A stretch of 9,810 nucleotides of DNA from assembly GCA_013203545.1 (NCBI GenBank), contig JABMQA010000910.1:1-9810 (forward strand). The letters are read 5' to 3'. The notes under the pieces are model-generated. The model was not told where the DNA came from. It ran no database searches and was given only the letters and a program-made list of their open reading frames with translations. Source of the stretch: Bacteroidota bacterium. GTDB lineage: Bacteria > Bacteroidota > Bacteroidia > Bacteroidales > 4484-276. Made by a program: the position numbers and the translations under genes. Below, in pieces: positions 8,602 through 9,810 of this stretch; the stretch's first letter is position 1, and the number at the start of each line of letters is the position of its first letter.

Positions 8602-8949
8602 CTATATTTTCTGAAAATCCCCGTCAACTATCATCAGTTTCACCCCCGATGCAGTTGAAGACCGGCATGAACTAATCTCATCCGAAACAACGTAAGTCAT
8701 TCCTTTGGATAAAATGTGCTGTTCACCATTTTGAAGTTCACTTATAAACTCTCCTTCCAGACAATGAACAATATGGCCCTTCCAGCACCAATGGTCGGCC
8801 AGATACCCTTCTGAATACTCAACCATTCATATCCGTAGACCCTGAAACTGTATAGTTTGCCAATATGAAGTTCCTGTCTCTCCTTTGTGTTCGCTTTTCG
8901 GGATTTTTTCCCAATCAATTGCCTGAAATTGAATAAGGGCATTTTCCAT
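8602..8949 (-). pseudogene. DHCW-motif cupin fold protein, interrupted by an in-frame TGA
   Basis: Reading leftwards from the ATG at 8949-8947 gives 115 sense codons with a TGA at codon 41 (8829-8827) and the natural TAG at 8604-8602. The first part reads MENALIQFQAIDWEKIPKSE and then HKGETGTSYWQ up to QGLRI. After the TGA the same frame continues with MVEYSEGYLADHWCWKGHIV and CLEGEF. From memory, this is the full length of the small DHCW-motif cupin family, in which an arginine is usual where the TGA stands. One change, CGA or AGA to TGA, explains it. Both halves otherwise look intact, so the loss is recent or a sequencing error. An ATG follows the TGA directly, so the 74-residue second part could be reinitiated. 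The gene lies 16 bp after the AhpD-like gene and was probably co-transcribed with it. Its molecular function is unknown. Confidence 0.85.
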
Positions 8950-8965
8950 ATCCTTAATAATTTGA

Positions 8966-9313
8966 TTATTTAATCTTTCCAAAGTTTTCCTCCATTACCT
9001 CCAACGCAAACCTGGCATTTACTGTTGCAGGGCCTATGCCCATCTCAATGGCAACTTCGATGGCCTCAAGAACCTCATTAATAGTAGCGCCTTCCTTAAC
9101 AGCCTGTTCGATATGCCACTGCATGCACGACTCACAATTGCTTACAACCCCAATGGCAGTTGCAATCAGTTCTTTGTTCTTCCTCGAGAGGGCTCCGTCA
9201 CAAAAAGTAACTTTTTCCATCTCTAGAAAAGCTTTATAAACTTTCGAGTTGAGTTTGGCAAAACGGGCATTCGCCTCCTTTCTTTTCCTGTTTAACTCCT
9301 CTAATTTATTCAT
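8966..9313 (-). CDS. Carboxymuconolactone decarboxylase family protein, AhpD-like
   Basis: This is a 115-residue all-alpha protein, the normal size for a single-domain member of the family. It carries the AhpD-type redox signature with matching spacing: Glu48, Cys60-x-x-Cys63 and His67 (NCESCMQWH), followed by A71 and G75. In AhpD this set forms a thiol-disulfide relay that supports peroxide reduction, so a peroxidase or disulfide reductase role in the cytoplasm is likelier than true decarboxylation. The N-terminal 30 residues are charged and helical. The ATG at 9313 is the only sensible start, and the stop is TAA at 8968-8966. It is the first gene of a probable pair with the cupin gene. No strong promoter match lies upstream; a TATAAT on the minus strand at 9402-9397 is the best weak candidate. 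Confidence 0.93.
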   Translation of the reverse strand: MNKLEELNRKRKEANARFAKLNSKVYKAFLEMEKVTFCDGALSRKNKELIATAIGVVSNCESCMQWHIEQAVKEGATINEVLEAIEVAIEMGIGPATVNARFALEVMEENFGKIK

Positions 9314-9449
9314 TTGCTTTGTTTTTATAAATTTAAAATTTAATCTATTTATATGAGTCCGGATTTTGCATTGTCATCATTTGACCGTGCCGGCCTATTA
9401 TATAATCAGTTTCGTCCCAAAGAAACAAAATCCTTTTTTGGCTGTAAAT

Positions 9450-9473
9450 TTAACCTAAAACAGAATTAACCTA
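9450..9473. repeat. 8-bp direct repeat in the intergenic gap, possible operator
   Basis: TTAACCTA occurs at 9450-9457 and again at 9466-9473, separated by 8 bases, which gives a 16-bp period. It lies in the 200-bp gap between the SnoaL-like and AhpD-like genes. It is about 137 bases upstream of the AhpD-like start and about 48 bases upstream of a weak TATAAT (minus strand, 9402-9397). The position would suit an activator site, but no regulator is visible and chance is possible in A/T-rich DNA. I see no clear terminator for the SnoaL-like gene in this gap. Confidence 0.4.
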
Positions 9474-9513
9474 TTTCCGAATTATTATCCATTATTAATT
9501 CTTTTGAAAAATC

Positions 9514-9810
9514 TTACTTTTCAGGAAAGGAAAAATGCATTTGCCGGAGTACCCAAACTCCATTTTCTTTTTCAAGCACACCGGTCCATCTCACATTCTC
9601 CCATCCAATCTTTTTGCCGTCCCACTCGCCAAAATCATCCAGTAGGCAAAAGAACCAGGCTACATCTTCATTTTTTGAGAATGTGATATCAAGATCCTTC
9701 ACTTCAAAATGCGTAGCCCTGAACTTTGGATTCATCCAGAACGAATTGGTTACCTCCCTGAAATTGTCTATCCCTTCTATCTGTGAGGAATCGGGGTTAA
9801 TGATCAGCAG
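9514..9810 (-). CDS. SnoaL/NTF2-like (DUF4440-type) protein, C-terminal part; start outside window
   Basis: The frame is open from the window edge to a TAA at 9516-9514 and gives 98 residues. It begins LLIINPDSSQIEGIDNFREV, so the ATG at 9735 is internal and not the start. Features of the SnoaL-like cone fold are present: F-R-x-x-H-F-E-V, D-V-A-W-F-F, D-D-F-G-E-W-D-G-K, R-W-T-G-V-L-E-K and W-V-L-R-Q-M-H-F-S-F. The ending G-x-W-x-x-x-Q-M-H-F-S resembles ketosteroid-isomerase-like proteins of unknown substrate. Full members are about 125-150 residues, so perhaps a third is missing. The final FPEK is the natural C-terminus. It points the same way as the AhpD-like gene but is 200 bp away, so a shared operon is uncertain. 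Confidence 0.8.
   Translation of the reverse strand: MLIINPDSSQIEGIDNFREVTNSFWMNPKFRATHFEVKDLDITFSKNEDVAWFFCLLDDFGEWDGKKIGWENVRWTGVLEKENGVWVLRQMHFSFPEK

Noticed and set aside
8827..8829. TGA read as selenocysteine or as a reassigned sense codon
   Set aside because: The family position is probably arginine, not cysteine. I see no obvious SECIS-like hairpin just downstream. The giant gene shows no in-frame TGA over 2737 codons, so code reassignment is unlikely.
8742..8942. Minus-strand open frame of 66 codons beginning MPLFNF
   Set aside because: It overlaps the cupin gene in another frame. The cupin frame carries the recognisable family sequence on both sides of the TGA, so this frame is a shadow.
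9504..9686. Plus-strand open frame of 60 codons
   Set aside because: It lies opposite the SnoaL-like coding frame and has no family features.

Overview
The window looks like chromosomal DNA of a Bacteroidota bacterium. Four observations support this: type IX secretion (T9SS) C-terminal sorting domains at the end of two genes, three BACON domains and a GEVED domain in one protein, a TAnnTTTG-type promoter, and a start codon without a clear Shine-Dalgarno sequence. I cannot name the genus from the sequence.

Layout. Positions 1-136 are the last 44 codons of a gene that starts outside the window. It ends in a T9SS domain and is followed by an intrinsic terminator (156-191). A Bacteroidota promoter (204-236) then leads into one gene of 2737 codons (299-8512) that fills most of the window. 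Its product is a secreted, surface-directed subtilisin-like (S8) protease. The protease is followed by a GEVED domain, about 1370 residues of beta-helix-like repeats, three BACON domains, a beta-rich spacer and a T9SS sorting domain. The gene ends in a terminator (8532-8572) that probably also serves the converging genes.

The right end is transcribed leftwards. A SnoaL/NTF2-like protein runs off the window edge (9514-9810). A gap of about 200 bp follows, holding an 8-bp direct repeat. Next is an AhpD-like carboxymuconolactone decarboxylase family gene (8966-9313), then 16 bp later a small DHCW-motif cupin gene (8602-8949). The cupin reading frame is interrupted by a single in-frame TGA.

Main observations. 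The last 136 bp of the window's first gene plus its terminator match the end of the giant gene plus its terminator at about 94% identity without gaps. The giant protease is therefore probably one member of a tandem family of surface proteins, or its sorting-domain/terminator cassette has been copied. The nonsense codon in the cupin gene is clear-cut. I see no CRISPR array, insertion sequence, RNA gene or phage gene, and nothing I would call a new defence or biosynthetic system.
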